Origin: an uncultured Christensenella sp.
GTDB lineage: Bacteria; Bacillota_A; Clostridia; Christensenellales; Borkfalkiaceae
Direction: 5' to 3'
Length of the DNA stretch: 53,786 bases
NCBI GenBank assembly: GCA_910579295.1
Contig: CAJTTC010000011.1
Location: forward strand, 1 to 53,786
In this document: in pieces, positions 7,482 through 15,140 of the stretch
Layout of the letters: the number at the start of each line of letters is the position of its first letter
Numbering within the stretch: position 1 is the stretch's first letter
Notes under the pieces: model-generated
Databases searched by the model: none
Seen by the model: the letters and a program-made list of their open reading frames with translations, nothing else
Told to the model about the DNA's origin: nothing
Made by a program: the position numbers and the translations under genes

Positions 7482-7580
7482 GTCCGTTGAAGTGCGTGAG
7501 CGATATAATATACAAAAAGTATGTGTAAAAGATAAAAAGAACGTGATAAAAGAGCGGCGTAAATTTTATGTAAAAATATA

Positions 7581-7609
7581 TTGCATATACTTAAAAAGTG
7601 TGATATAAT
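7581..7609 (+). promoter_or_regulatory. Promoter of the CNNM transporter transcript
   Basis: TTGCAT at 7581-7586, a 17-bp spacer and TATAAT at 7604-7609. The expected start near 7616 leaves a leader of about 236 nt before the CNNM start codon. Confidence 0.65.
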
Positions 7610-7615
7610 AATATG

Positions 7616-7852
7616 CAGTACGGAGCATTGCGTTTATTTTAACACAAAAAAATCTACCCCGTACCCGAAATTTATTGAAGAGGAGACTATGGACGACCCA
7701 TCTAAGCGACGAGGTATAGATACGGAAAGTCGCTTAAAACCGACAGATACGCCCGAAAAAATTTTGCGGGCGCATTTTACGTTAAATATTATCCTGCTTC
7801 GGCTTTGAGGAGTTGGCTTTAAAACCAATTTTTTAATGAGAACGGAGGATAT
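7616..7852 (+). promoter_or_regulatory. Structured leader of the CNNM gene with attenuator-like hairpin
   Basis: The leader holds several pairings: GTACGG (7618-7623) with CCGTAC near 7659; a 7-bp AAGCGAC / GTCGCTT stem around 7704-7735; GCCCG / CGGGC around 7752-7772; and, just before the gene, TTGG / CCAA followed by TTTTTT at about 7813-7832, which resembles a weak terminator. A short frame with a good ribosome site (7689-7808) overlaps it. Mg2+ transporters of this kind are often under leader control. I could not match the sequence to the M-box (ykoK), yybP-ykoY or NiCo consensus, so this is a candidate only. Confidence 0.45.
7689..7808 (+). CDS. Possible leader peptide upstream of CNNM gene (39 aa)
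   Basis: AGAGGAGACT precedes this ATG with proper spacing, which is better than for the longer frame that starts at 7581. It reads MDDPSKRRGIDTESR, continues through KPTDTPEK and ends FTLNIILLRL. It stops 24 nt before the U-tract hairpin at 7813-7832. The frame could serve as an upstream reading frame coupling translation to attenuation, or it may simply be a by-product of structured RNA. No homologue is known to me. Confidence 0.35.
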   Translation: MDDPSKRRGIDTESRLKPTDTPEKILRAHFTLNIILLRL

Positions 7853-9127
7853 ATGAACGAACCGCAAAATATAGTACTTTTAATAGTAGTAATAATATGT
7901 ATTTTACTTTCGGGATACTTTTCGGCAACCGAAACGGCGTTTACTGCGATTAATAAAATAAGACTGCGCGCCAAAGCAGACGACGGCGACAAGGGCGCAA
8001 AGCGTGTGCTTAAACTTTCAGATAATTACGACAGGTTGCTTACGACGATATTGATAGGCAACAACGTAGTTAATATACTTGCCTCTTCGCTCTTTACTTT
8101 GCTTTTAACAAAGCTCATCAAAGACGAGGGGTTGGCAACCACGCTGTCCACCGTAATTCTTACCGTGGTAGTGCTCATCTTCGGCGAGATAACGCCCAAG
8201 ACCTTGGCAAAGGAGTTCCCCGAGGGGTTTGCAAGATTTTCCGCGCCCGTAATCAGTGTGCTCGCGTGGATACTCTTTCCCTTCACGTTCCTGTTCGGCT
8301 TGTGGAAGAAGCTGATGCTTAAAATCTTCAAGCACAGAGAGGACAACGCCATAACCGACGACGAACTCAAAATTATGGTCGAGGAGGCGGAGCAGGAGGG
8401 CGGAATAAACGCGCAGGAAAGCGACCTTATCCGCAGTGCCATAGAATTCAACGACCTCGAAGCAAAGGACATACTCGTGCCCAGGGTCGACGTCGTAGCT
8501 ATTGACTGTAAAACGCCCCTTGAAGAGGTGGATAAAATTTTCCTCGAAACGCGCTATTCGAGATTGCCCGTGTACAAGGATACCGTCGATAACATTATCG
8601 GCATTCTGCACGAAAAGGACTTTATAAAGCAACGTCTGGACGGCAAATTCTCGCTTGAAAAGGCGTCGAAGCCCGCTGTGTTCGTCGTTTCTACAACCAA
8701 AATAAGCGCCGTATTACAGCAGTTACAGAAAAACAAATCGCATATGGCTGTCGTTTCGGGCGAGTTCGGCGATACCGTGGGCATAATAACTATGGAGGAC
8801 ATTTTGGAGGAGCTTGTCGGCGAGATATGGGACGAGCACGACGAGGTGTTGTCCGATATAACGCAGGTCAGCGAGAGCGAATACAAGGTGCTCGGCAGTA
8901 CGTCTGTCAACGATTTAAGCGACTATTTCGACCTCAGCTCGATTGAGAGCGATAGCGCGACGGTCGGCGGTTGGGTTATTGATATGCTCGGCAAAGTGCC
9001 CGATATGGGCGACGAGCTGACGTTTCAGAATTTGCAGATAACCGTTGCCAAAACGGAGTTCAGAAGAATTACCGAGCTTAAAGTTGTAATTCTTGCCGAT
9101 ACCGAGGAAAAGAAGGAAGAAGAGTAA
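7853..9127 (+). CDS. CNNM / CorC-HlyC family membrane protein (DUF21-CBS-CBS-CorC_HlyC)
   Basis: A 424-residue protein with the complete four-part architecture. The DUF21 membrane domain comes first (LLSGYFSATETAFTAINK, with PKTLAKEFPE near residue 118). A CBS pair runs from about 205 to 330 (DILVPRVDVVAI; IGILHEKDF; MAVVSGEFGDTVGIITMEDI). The small C-terminal CorC_HlyC domain runs from about 345 to 415 (YKVLGSTSVNDLSDYFDLS). Members export or regulate Mg2+/Co2+; the older name hemolysin is historical. GGAGGATAT precedes the ATG. The long leader upstream suggests post-transcriptional control. Confidence 0.93.
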   Translation: MNEPQNIVLLIVVIICILLSGYFSATETAFTAINKIRLRAKADDGDKGAKRVLKLSDNYDRLLTTILIGNNVVNILASSLFTLLLTKLIKDEGLATTLSTVILTVVVLIFGEITPKTLAKEFPEGFARFSAPVISVLAWILFPFTFLFGLWKKLMLKIFKHREDNAITDDELKIMVEEAEQEGGINAQESDLIRSAIEFNDLEAKDILVPRVDVVAIDCKTPLEEVDKIFLETRYSRLPVYKDTVDNIIGILHEKDFIKQRLDGKFSLEKASKPAVFVVSTTKISAVLQQLQKNKSHMAVVSGEFGDTVGIITMEDILEELVGEIWDEHDEVLSDITQVSESEYKVLGSTSVNDLSDYFDLSSIESDSATVGGWVIDMLGKVPDMGDELTFQNLQITVAKTEFRRITELKVVILADTEEKKEEE

Positions 9128-9183
9128 TTTTTCCCTCTAAACGGGGGAAACTAATAACAAATAAAATAATCAGGAGATAAAAA

Positions 9184-9384
9184 ATGGCAAAGATAACCAA
9201 GGATACTTTGATAGTAGACTGCTTGAAAATCAATCCTAACAGCGCGGAAATTTTACAGGCTGTAGGTATGCACTGCATAGGTTGCGCTATGGCTCACGGC
9301 GAAACTATCGAAGAAGCCGTTTACGTTCACGGCAACGACCTCGACAAATTGCTTGCTAAGCTCAACGAGGGCATAGAGGACTGA
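9184..9384 (+). CDS. DUF1858-domain small protein
   Basis: A 66-residue protein, essentially one DUF1858 domain: TLIVDCLKINPNSAEILQAV, then GMHCIGCAMAHGETIEEA with the CxxC pair at residues 31-34, and a C-terminal helix. The domain is found alone or fused to hybrid-cluster and molybdopterin-type redox proteins and is thought to bind metal or a redox ligand. AGGAGATAAAA precedes the ATG. It follows the CNNM gene by 56 nt and ends at a strong terminator, so the two probably share a transcript. Confidence 0.88.
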   Translation: MAKITKDTLIVDCLKINPNSAEILQAVGMHCIGCAMAHGETIEEAVYVHGNDLDKLLAKLNEGIED

Positions 9385-9406
9385 CAATATTTAAACTTAT
9401 CTTAAG

Positions 9407-9429
9407 AAGAACGGCGTACAGCCGTTCTT
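9407..9429 (+). terminator. Intrinsic terminator after the DUF1858 gene
   Basis: AAGAACGGC / GCCGTTCTT with loop GTACA, followed directly by a T-run. A perfect 9-bp stem. Confidence 0.92.
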
Positions 9430-9460
9430 TTTTTATGGTGAAAAGGTACGTGCGCCTAGT

Positions 9461-9566
9461 TTTGCTTCCCTGACTTAATTGCGGAAGCCGAGGGGGGCGC
9501 TATACCCAAAACTTGCTTTGATTTTAAGGGTGGAAGGTGGCGCGAAGCGACGGATGAGGGATAAAA
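9461..9566. repeat. Two-hairpin interspersed repeat (copy near 9.5 kb)
   Basis: TTTGCTTCCC...GCGGAAGCCGAGG is followed by CTTGCTTTGATTTTAAGGG, GGAAGG and then CGCGAAGCGACGGATGAGGGATAAAA. The first hairpin stem here is CGC-GAA-GCG, while it is GTCAC-GGA-GTGAC in the 50.5-kb copies. It lies between a terminator and the promoter at 9622. Confidence 0.7.
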
Positions 9567-9621
9567 GGCAGCCGAGAGTATGTAGCTGTATACAATTGCC
9601 AATAATGGCAAAATCTTTGCA

Positions 9622-9650
9622 TTGATTAAATAAGCGTTTCATTGTATAAT
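9622..9650 (+). promoter_or_regulatory. Promoter of the NlpC/P60 gene
   Basis: TTGATT at 9622-9627, a 17-bp spacer and TATAAT at 9645-9650. The start codon lies 22 bp downstream. Confidence 0.75.
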
Positions 9651-9672
9651 AAGAATGTGCAAAGGAATTAAT

Positions 9673-10551
9673 ATGAAAAGAAACAAAAAACACATAGCAA
9701 TTTTATCATTATTGACAGCATTTACATTGTGCGGCGGAACGCTGTCTGCGTGCGCCGCGAAAAAAGAGGAAGCGTTTGTTCCTCCCGTAGATATTGAAGA
9801 GGAAGAGGGCGGCGACACGAACTTTTCGCAAGAGCCCGGAATTTCCGAAAACGAGCCTGCGGAAGAAGTGACAAAGCCCAACACGGGCGCGCCGGAATTT
9901 ACTCAACCCGAGGAAAAAAAGGCGGAGTATATCTGCGTAAATGTGAGCGGCGTGAATTTACGAGCGGGCGCTGGAACGGACTACGCCTGCGTCGGCACTG
10001 CGGAAGAGGGCACTCTGTACATATACTGCGGGCGTACGGGTAATTGGTACAAGACGTATTATAAGAATAGAACGGTGTACATAAGCGCTAAATATTGTAC
10101 GATTGTGCAGATGGACAAGAGCGCAAACTCCGAAATAGAAGACGTCATTGCCGAGGGGTGCAAATATATGGGCGTGAAGTACGTCTACGGCGCTACTCGC
10201 TATCATAACGGCTCGGGCAAGTTGCTTTCGGGCTTTACTACGACGGCGTTCGACTGCTCCTCGCTTATGCAATACATCTTTAAAATGGGAGCGGGCATTA
10301 ACTTGCAGGTAAATACGCGCACGCAGATTTATCAGGGTACGACGGTCAAAAAGAGCGCGTTGAAGAGGGGCGATCTGATTTTCTTTACAAACGCAAGCCG
10401 TAAAGACAACACGGGTATAGAGCGCGTCGGTCACGTCGCCCTGTATCTCGGGGATAACTACATTCTGCATACCGCTTCGGATTATGCTAAAATCGAGCAG
10501 ATTTCTTCTACGCGCTGGGGCTACTATATTCAGACGCAGAGAATGCTTTAA
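9673..10551 (+). CDS. Secreted SH3 - NlpC/P60 peptidase (cell-wall hydrolase)
   Basis: A 292-residue protein from ATG 9673, which has AAAGGAATTAAT before it; the upstream ATG at 9655 overlaps the promoter's transcription start region. The basic start and hydrophobic stretch end in TLSACAAKKEE, consistent with a lipobox, so it is probably a lipoprotein. An acidic Pro/Glu linker leads to an SH3b domain (about 90-145: VNLRAGAGTDYACVGTAEEG). The C-terminal NlpC/P60 domain has catalytic Cys in TAFDCSSLMQY and His in VGHVALYLGDNYILHTAS. The substrate is peptidoglycan stem peptide outside the membrane. It is a single-gene unit. Confidence 0.92.
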   Translation: MKRNKKHIAILSLLTAFTLCGGTLSACAAKKEEAFVPPVDIEEEEGGDTNFSQEPGISENEPAEEVTKPNTGAPEFTQPEEKKAEYICVNVSGVNLRAGAGTDYACVGTAEEGTLYIYCGRTGNWYKTYYKNRTVYISAKYCTIVQMDKSANSEIEDVIAEGCKYMGVKYVYGATRYHNGSGKLLSGFTTTAFDCSSLMQYIFKMGAGINLQVNTRTQIYQGTTVKKSALKRGDLIFFTNASRKDNTGIERVGHVALYLGDNYILHTASDYAKIEQISSTRWGYYIQTQRML

Positions 10552-10638
10552 CAGGCGCATACTACGGGGGCAATTGAAAAAATTCCCCGCATTGAACGAG
10601 CGGACAAGGAGAATAATGCAAATTTAAAAAAGTAACGG

Positions 10639-10660
10639 GCGCGGATTGAAAAATCCGCGC
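10639..10660. terminator. Hairpin between convergent genes
   Basis: GCGCGGATT / AATCCGCGC is a perfect 9-bp stem with loop GAAA. On the minus strand TTTTTT follows after a few bases (CCGTTACTTTTTT), which suits the rubrerythrin operon. A weaker GGGGCAATT...AATTCCCC hairpin at 10565-10586 may serve the NlpC gene. Confidence 0.65.
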
Positions 10661-10687
10661 TCGCCGTTCTACCCAAAAGGGAGTAAT

Positions 10688-10789
10688 TTATAAATCGTCT
10701 ACGTCCTGTATAGGCTTTTCGTATATGTCCTTACAAGTGCCCGTATAGCTCCCGAAAGGGTCGTCAAAGCTATAAAAACTATTATTTGC
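10688..10789 (-). pseudogene. Frame-shifted C-terminal part of the small Asn/Lys-rich protein
   Basis: One frame over from the 29-residue gene, the minus strand reads on past that gene's stop: NNSFYSFDDPFGSYTGT, then CKDIYEKPIQDVDDL and TAA. The DPxGSYTG...PxQDxDDL pattern looks like the C-terminus of small clostridial proteins that I recall as uncharacterised. The frame has no plausible start of its own. It therefore looks like the second half of one gene, broken by a single-base indel (true mutation, assembly error, or recoding) close to the AGCAAATAA end of the upstream frame. Confidence 0.45.
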
Positions 10790-10871
10790 TGTTCTTAGTG
10801 CTTTTGGAAGAGCCGCAGTTCTTGTTCGACTGCTTGTTCTGCTTGTTTTCAGTGTTGTTAGCCTTCTTCAT
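10782..10871 (-). CDS. 29-residue Asn/Lys-rich peptide, coupled to rubrerythrin
   Basis: Its ATG overlaps the rubrerythrin stop codon (ATGA), and the rubrerythrin C-terminus encodes AAAAAGGAGAATGT, a strong Shine-Dalgarno for it. The peptide starts MKKANNTENKQNKQSNKNCG and is almost wholly Asn, Lys, Gln and Ser with one Cys. Translational coupling makes expression likely. The downstream frame at 10688-10789 is probably the missing C-terminal half. Confidence 0.55.
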   Translation of the reverse strand: MKKANNTENKQNKQSNKNCGSSKSTKNSK

Positions 10872-11464
10872 ACATTCTCCTTTTTGTAAGGAACGTTAAG
10901 CGCAACAAAACCCTGACTTGACTTGCACAAAGGGCAAACCGTCCACGCCTCCTTAGAGGTGTGCATATGCCCGCATTCTTTGCAGACGTACAAAATCGGA
11001 CTTTCGTTTTTGTAGAGATTGCCGCTCTCCATAGCCTCATGCAGATAGTCAAAAATCTGCTGATGGTGTTTCTCAACATTCGCCGTAAGCTTGAAAAGCC
11101 CCGCAATATCCGCAAAACCCTCTTTAGCCGCTATCTCGGCAAAGGCAGGATAAATTCTTTCGTGTTCGTTCCTCTCGTCCTCAGCCGCAAGTCGCAGCAT
11201 CTCGCATAAATCGCCCGTATGATAGGGATATCCCGCGTCGATTACAATGTTGTCGAGCTTCTGTCCACGCTTGGTAAGTTCCTCAAAAAATCTTCTTGCG
11301 TGTACCGTTTCGTTTTTGGCAAGCATCTTAATTTCGTCTGCCAAAGCGATATAACCCTGCGCGGTTGCCTCCCTTGCAATGAGCTGATAGCGCATTCCCG
11401 CCTGACTTTCGCCGGCAAAACTGCGTGCAAGGTTTAAATAAGTCTGTGTTTCGTCAAATTGCAT
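10868..11464 (-). CDS. Rubrerythrin
   Basis: A 198-residue protein with the two classic domains. A ferritin-like four-helix di-iron domain (residues 1-140) carries ESQAGMRYQL, the E..H motif NETVHARRF and DERNEHERIYP. A C-terminal rubredoxin-like domain follows (about 155-190) with CKECGH and CPLCKS. It reduces hydrogen peroxide in anaerobes using electrons passed through the rubredoxin iron. Cytoplasmic. It is translationally coupled to the small Asn/Lys-rich peptide downstream. An oxidative-stress role in an anaerobe fits the rest of the window. Confidence 0.96.
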   Translation of the reverse strand: MQFDETQTYLNLARSFAGESQAGMRYQLIAREATAQGYIALADEIKMLAKNETVHARRFFEELTKRGQKLDNIVIDAGYPYHTGDLCEMLRLAAEDERNEHERIYPAFAEIAAKEGFADIAGLFKLTANVEKHHQQIFDYLHEAMESGNLYKNESPILYVCKECGHMHTSKEAWTVCPLCKSSQGFVALNVPYKKENV

Positions 11465-11532
11465 AACCTTCCTCCGTGCAATTATCTTGCGCAGAATACG
11501 TCAGGTTATACATTGCCGTCGGTTGGAAGAAT

Positions 11533-12918
11533 TTAGCTTTTGTCCTTATCGCTTACAGTAAGCCGGGGCGCGTCCCCGCCGTGTACGAAATAGCCGTATT
11601 TCTTTCTGTGGCACATAAACAGGGTAAAGGTTATTGTTATGGCGAAGAGCTCGGCAAATACGTTAGCCGCCCAAACTCCGTCCAAGCCCCAGATAAGGGG
11701 CAACAGCAAAACGCCGGCTACCTGCAACACGAGCGTCCTCATAAACGATATTACAGCCGAAATAAGCCCGTTGTTCAGCGCCGTGAAGAAAGCCGAGCCG
11801 AATATGTTGAAGCCCATAATCAGGAATATAAACGAGCAGATGAAGAAGCCGCGCCGCGTCATAGCAAACAGCGCTTCGTCCTTGCCCACGAATATATACG
11901 GCAGAGGGTAGTTGAGCGCGACCGACAGCACGAACATCGAAACCGAGCACACGGCAATGATGATAAGGCTCTGTTTGAGCACATTGTTCAGCTCTTTCTT
12001 GTCCCCAGCGCCGTATTTATAACCTATAATCGGCGTAACGCCTATCGAATAACCTATGAATATCGAGCAGAAAATGAAGCAGACGTACATCATAACGCCG
12101 TACGCCGACACGCCGTCCTTGCCCGCAAAACTGATAAGCTGGTAATTATACAGAATGTTTACAACCGACAGGGAGAGCTGGGTCATCATCTCCGAAGAGC
12201 CGTTTGCGCACGCCTTTAAAAAGGGAAGGAATTTAAGGAGCGGCTTGCCCAGATAGAGTACGCCGTTGCGTTTGACGGCAAAATAGATTATGGGAACTAT
12301 ACTGCCGACAGCCTGCCCCAGAACCGTGGCGAGCGCCGCGCCGAGCAATCCCATTCTGAACCCGGCGACGAAAACCGCGTCAAGAACGGCGTTTGTCACT
12401 CCTGCGCCGACTATCACTGCAAGCCCGAGCTTGGGCTTTTCGGCAAGCGCGAAAAAGCTCTGAAACACGTTTTGCAACATAAACAGAGTTATTCCGCAAA
12501 GGTTAACCGTGCCGTACAGCACGCATTCCTCCAATATGCCCTCCTGTTCGGCTTTAAGCAGAATGGCGAGGGGGCGGACGGTCAACACGCCGACGACAGT
12601 CATAACCGCGCCTAAAATTACCGTCGCATAGACGAGCAGTGAGAAAATGCCGCGCGCCTTTTCGTTATCGCCCTCGCCGAGCGTCTTGGATATGAGCGCG
12701 CTGCCGCCCGAGCCTATCATAAAGCCTATCGAGGCGAAGCCCATTAATACGGGCATAATTAAATTGACAGAGGCGAAAGCCGTCTGCCCTGCAAAATTGG
12801 ATACGAATATGCCGTCTACCACGCCGTAGATAGAGGTAAATACCATCATAAATACGGCGGGCAGAACGAATTTAATCAGATTTTTATAGGTGAAGTGTTG
12901 TGCAAATTCCGAAGTCAT
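11533..12918 (-). CDS. MATE-family efflux transporter
   Basis: A 461-residue integral membrane protein with about 12 hydrophobic segments in two homologous halves. Family motifs are visible: IYGVVDGIFVSNFAGQTAFA near residue 26, GFMIGSGGSALISKTLGEGD near 60, and in the second half IGYSIGVTPIIGYKYGAGDK around 285. MATE proteins export cationic drugs or metabolites against H+ or Na+. The substrate cannot be predicted. The cytidylate-kinase-like gene lies 22 nt upstream in the same orientation, so the two may be co-transcribed. Confidence 0.92.
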   Translation of the reverse strand: MTSEFAQHFTYKNLIKFVLPAVFMMVFTSIYGVVDGIFVSNFAGQTAFASVNLIMPVLMGFASIGFMIGSGGSALISKTLGEGDNEKARGIFSLLVYATVILGAVMTVVGVLTVRPLAILLKAEQEGILEECVLYGTVNLCGITLFMLQNVFQSFFALAEKPKLGLAVIVGAGVTNAVLDAVFVAGFRMGLLGAALATVLGQAVGSIVPIIYFAVKRNGVLYLGKPLLKFLPFLKACANGSSEMMTQLSLSVVNILYNYQLISFAGKDGVSAYGVMMYVCFIFCSIFIGYSIGVTPIIGYKYGAGDKKELNNVLKQSLIIIAVCSVSMFVLSVALNYPLPYIFVGKDEALFAMTRRGFFICSFIFLIMGFNIFGSAFFTALNNGLISAVISFMRTLVLQVAGVLLLPLIWGLDGVWAANVFAELFAITITFTLFMCHRKKYGYFVHGGDAPRLTVSDKDKS

Positions 12919-12940
12919 TTTTTAGAATGTAGCAGTTTAT

Positions 12941-13552
12941 TCAGTTTGTTCGTGAAATCTCCGTTATGAGGTCGGCAAGCTTGGGTATAATAGCCTTTAT
13001 GTCAATATTGGAGGTGTTCAGCATTAAGTCATAGCCGTCCTTATCGCCCCAGGGGAGAGAGCTCAGCAAATCGTGCAGTTTGGCTCTGCCCTTGTCGATT
13101 TCCTTAAACCTCTTTAAGAGCTTCTTGTCGCTCAAATCCTCGCCCTCGTGTTCGCGTTCGCGGCAACGCTTAATCTTTGACTGGCTGTCGGCGTAGACGA
13201 AAATCTTTACGGGGTGGAAGTCCGCGGCGATAACATCGGCGCACCTGCCGACGATAACGCAATCGCCCTTTTGCGCAATGGCTTTTATAACCTTTTGCTG
13301 AGCTACAAGCACGTCGGTGACGGTGTTGGGGGTAGTTGCCGTGAGGGGCATAGTGTGCGCAAAGCTGAAAGCAAAGTTGGCAAATCCGCCCTTTTCAAGC
13401 ACCTGCGCAACGTAGTCCTCGTTGAGCGACGATTGACCGGCTATCTCCGTTATCAGCTCCCTGTCGTAATACTCTAAACCGAGGGCGTCGGCAAGTCTTT
13501 TGCCTATCTCGCGTCCGCCGCTTGCAAATTGTCTTGAAATTGTGATAATCAT
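12941..13552 (-). CDS. Cytidylate-kinase-like family protein (Cytidylate_kin2 / AAK6)
   Basis: A 203-residue P-loop NMP-kinase-like protein. It opens MIITISRQFASGGREIGKRL, the modified phosphate-binding loop of this family, and continues with YYDRELITEIAGQS. IVGRCADVIAAD and the lid region (SKIKRCREREHEGEDLSDK) follow. The family resembles cytidylate kinase but lacks its CMP-specific insert. It is widespread in gut Clostridia and its substrate is not established. The gene is preceded by a consensus promoter and a 160-nt structured leader ending in an attenuator-like U-tract, unusual for a plain housekeeping kinase. Confidence 0.88.
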   Translation of the reverse strand: MIITISRQFASGGREIGKRLADALGLEYYDRELITEIAGQSSLNEDYVAQVLEKGGFANFAFSFAHTMPLTATTPNTVTDVLVAQQKVIKAIAQKGDCVIVGRCADVIAADFHPVKIFVYADSQSKIKRCREREHEGEDLSDKKLLKRFKEIDKGRAKLHDLLSSLPWGDKDGYDLMLNTSNIDIKAIIPKLADLITEISRTN

Positions 13553-13713
13553 AAAATACCCTCCTTAAAAAAACAGCCCGAGCAGTTATCTACCCGAGCG
13601 CACTCGACGTCTTTTCCGACGTGCGTAATTGCGATTACGCGTCCTCCGATGACTTATTGATTTTAGCTTACGCTCCGACGACCTTTCGGTTAAGCCTGCG
13701 CAACGTCTGCCGT
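13553..13713 (-). promoter_or_regulatory. Structured leader RNA of the cytidylate-kinase-like gene
   Basis: Read on the minus strand the leader contains GCTTA...TAAGC closing an ACC-GAAA-GGT hairpin, a perfect GCGTAAT-CGCA-ATTACGC hairpin, and ACGTC-GGAAAA-GACGT. Finally AACTGC-TCGG-GCTGTT is followed by TTTTT just before AAGGAGGG, the ribosome site. The last hairpin plus U-tract would act as an attenuator or sequester the start. CTCGGG occurs twice as a direct repeat (around 13580-13600). I could not match it to a known riboswitch class, so this is a candidate only. Confidence 0.5.
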
Positions 13714-13720
13714 TACGTAT

Positions 13721-13749
13721 ATTATAGCCTTAAATGCAAAATTTGTCAA
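13721..13749 (-). promoter_or_regulatory. Consensus promoter of the cytidylate-kinase-like transcript
   Basis: On the minus strand TTGACA (TGTCAA at 13744-13749) and TATAAT (ATTATA at 13721-13726) are separated by 17 bp. This is a perfect sigma-A promoter, placed just after the end of radA. Confidence 0.85.
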
Positions 13750-13759
13750 CAGTCATTTT

Positions 13760-15130
13760 TTATTCTTTGGGGAAAAGCGTCTTTAACATCGTGCCCACGT
13801 AGAGTACGGGAACGACGCTTATTTTGTCGGCGTATTTGGCTACGGACTTCATATTTTTTGCGGGCAACAGCACGCGTTTAAAGCCCATTTTTACGCACTC
13901 CTGCACGCGCTTTTCCGCATATTGGACGGCGCGGACTTCGCCCGTTAAGCCGACTTCTCCGAACACTGCGGTAAACTTGTCGACGGGGCGGTCGAAGTAG
14001 GAGGAGGCAAGCGCGGCGCACAGGGCAAGGTCGCATGCGGGCTCGTTTAGCTTTATTCCGCCCATAACGTTAATGTATACGTCCTGCGAAGAGAAATGCA
14101 GGTTGCAACGCTTTTCGAGCACGGCTAAGAGTAGAGCGAGCTTATTGTAATCCACGCCGAGGGACATTCTCCGCGGCTGACCGAAGCCCGTCTTTGTGAT
14201 AAGAGCCTGCAACTCGACGTTCATACAGCGGTTGCCCGTCTGCGAGGGGGTTACGGCACAGCCGGCTTCTTCGCCGCGGCTCTCGGAAAGGAATATGCCC
14301 GAATAGTCGTTGACGGCGATAATTCCCTCGCCCGTCATCTCGAAAACGCCCACCTCCGAAACGTTGCCGAAGCGGTTCTTCACGGCGCGCAAAATGCGAT
14401 AGTTCTCGCAATTCTCGCCCTCGAAATAGAGCACCGTGTCCATAATATGTTCAAGCACCTTAGGACCTGCAAGCGCGCCCTCCTTGGTTACGTGACCTAT
14501 TATAAAAAAGGTTATATTGCGGCTCTTTGCAATGCGCATAAGCTTTGTCGCGCACTCGCGCACCTGTCCGACCGAGCCCGAAGACGAGGAGAGGTCGTCG
14601 GTGTACACAGCCTGAATACTGTCGATTACGCAAAATTCAACGCCGTCAAGCTCGCTCTCCAGACTGTCTATGCACGTGCGGTTAACGAGCAGCATATCGT
14701 CGCCGCCCGCGTTAAGTCTGTCGCAACGCATTTTTACCTGCGAACAGCTCTCCTCAGCCGAAAAATAGAGCACCTTGTGTTTTTTGGAAAGGTGAGCGGC
14801 TATCTGCGTGAGTATGGTTGATTTGCCTATGCCGGGGTCGCCGCCGAGAAGGACGAGAGAGCCCGCCACAATGCCGCCGCCAAGCACGGTGTCGAATTCG
14901 GATATGCCCGAGGATACGCGGTCGTACCGCTCATAGGTTATTTCAGAGAGCGGTTTTGCGGAGGGGTGACAGTACAGCGCGCGCTTTGTGCTCTCCGCAG
15001 TGGGCGCGGGCTTGACGATCTCTTCCGCCATAGTATTGAATTGTCCGCATGAGGGGCATCTTCCGAGCCACCTCGGGCTCGTCGCGCCGCACTCGCTGCA
15101 CACATAAATTGTATTATTGTTTTTTGCCAA
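13760..15130 (-). CDS. radA: DNA repair protein RadA
   Basis: A 456-residue RadA/Sms. The N-terminal C4 zinc finger (CSEC...CPSC, residues 11-28) is followed by the RecA-like ATPase with Walker A GGDPGIGKST (96-105), Walker B VEFCVIDSIQ and the RadA-specific KNRFG near residue 250. The C-terminal Lon-like domain has DVYINVMGGIKLNEPACDLA. RadA processes recombination intermediates and promotes branch migration. The gene ends the run DUF1538 - PII - PII - ispDF - radA, starting 10 nt after ispDF, so it is likely co-transcribed. Confidence 0.97.
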   Translation of the reverse strand: MAKNNNTIYVCSECGATSPRWLGRCPSCGQFNTMAEEIVKPAPTAESTKRALYCHPSAKPLSEITYERYDRVSSGISEFDTVLGGGIVAGSLVLLGGDPGIGKSTILTQIAAHLSKKHKVLYFSAEESCSQVKMRCDRLNAGGDDMLLVNRTCIDSLESELDGVEFCVIDSIQAVYTDDLSSSSGSVGQVRECATKLMRIAKSRNITFFIIGHVTKEGALAGPKVLEHIMDTVLYFEGENCENYRILRAVKNRFGNVSEVGVFEMTGEGIIAVNDYSGIFLSESRGEEAGCAVTPSQTGNRCMNVELQALITKTGFGQPRRMSLGVDYNKLALLLAVLEKRCNLHFSSQDVYINVMGGIKLNEPACDLALCAALASSYFDRPVDKFTAVFGEVGLTGEVRAVQYAEKRVQECVKMGFKRVLLPAKNMKSVAKYADKISVVPVLYVGTMLKTLFPKE

Positions 15131-15140
15131 GGTCTTTACC

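Noticed and set aside
7616..7852. M-box, yybP-ykoY or NiCo riboswitch
   Set aside because: None of the conserved core sequences of these classes as I know them is present; kept only as an unassigned leader.
13621..13881. An 86-codon plus-strand frame across the radA end
   Set aside because: It is antisense to the structured leader and to the radA C-terminus and has no ribosome site.
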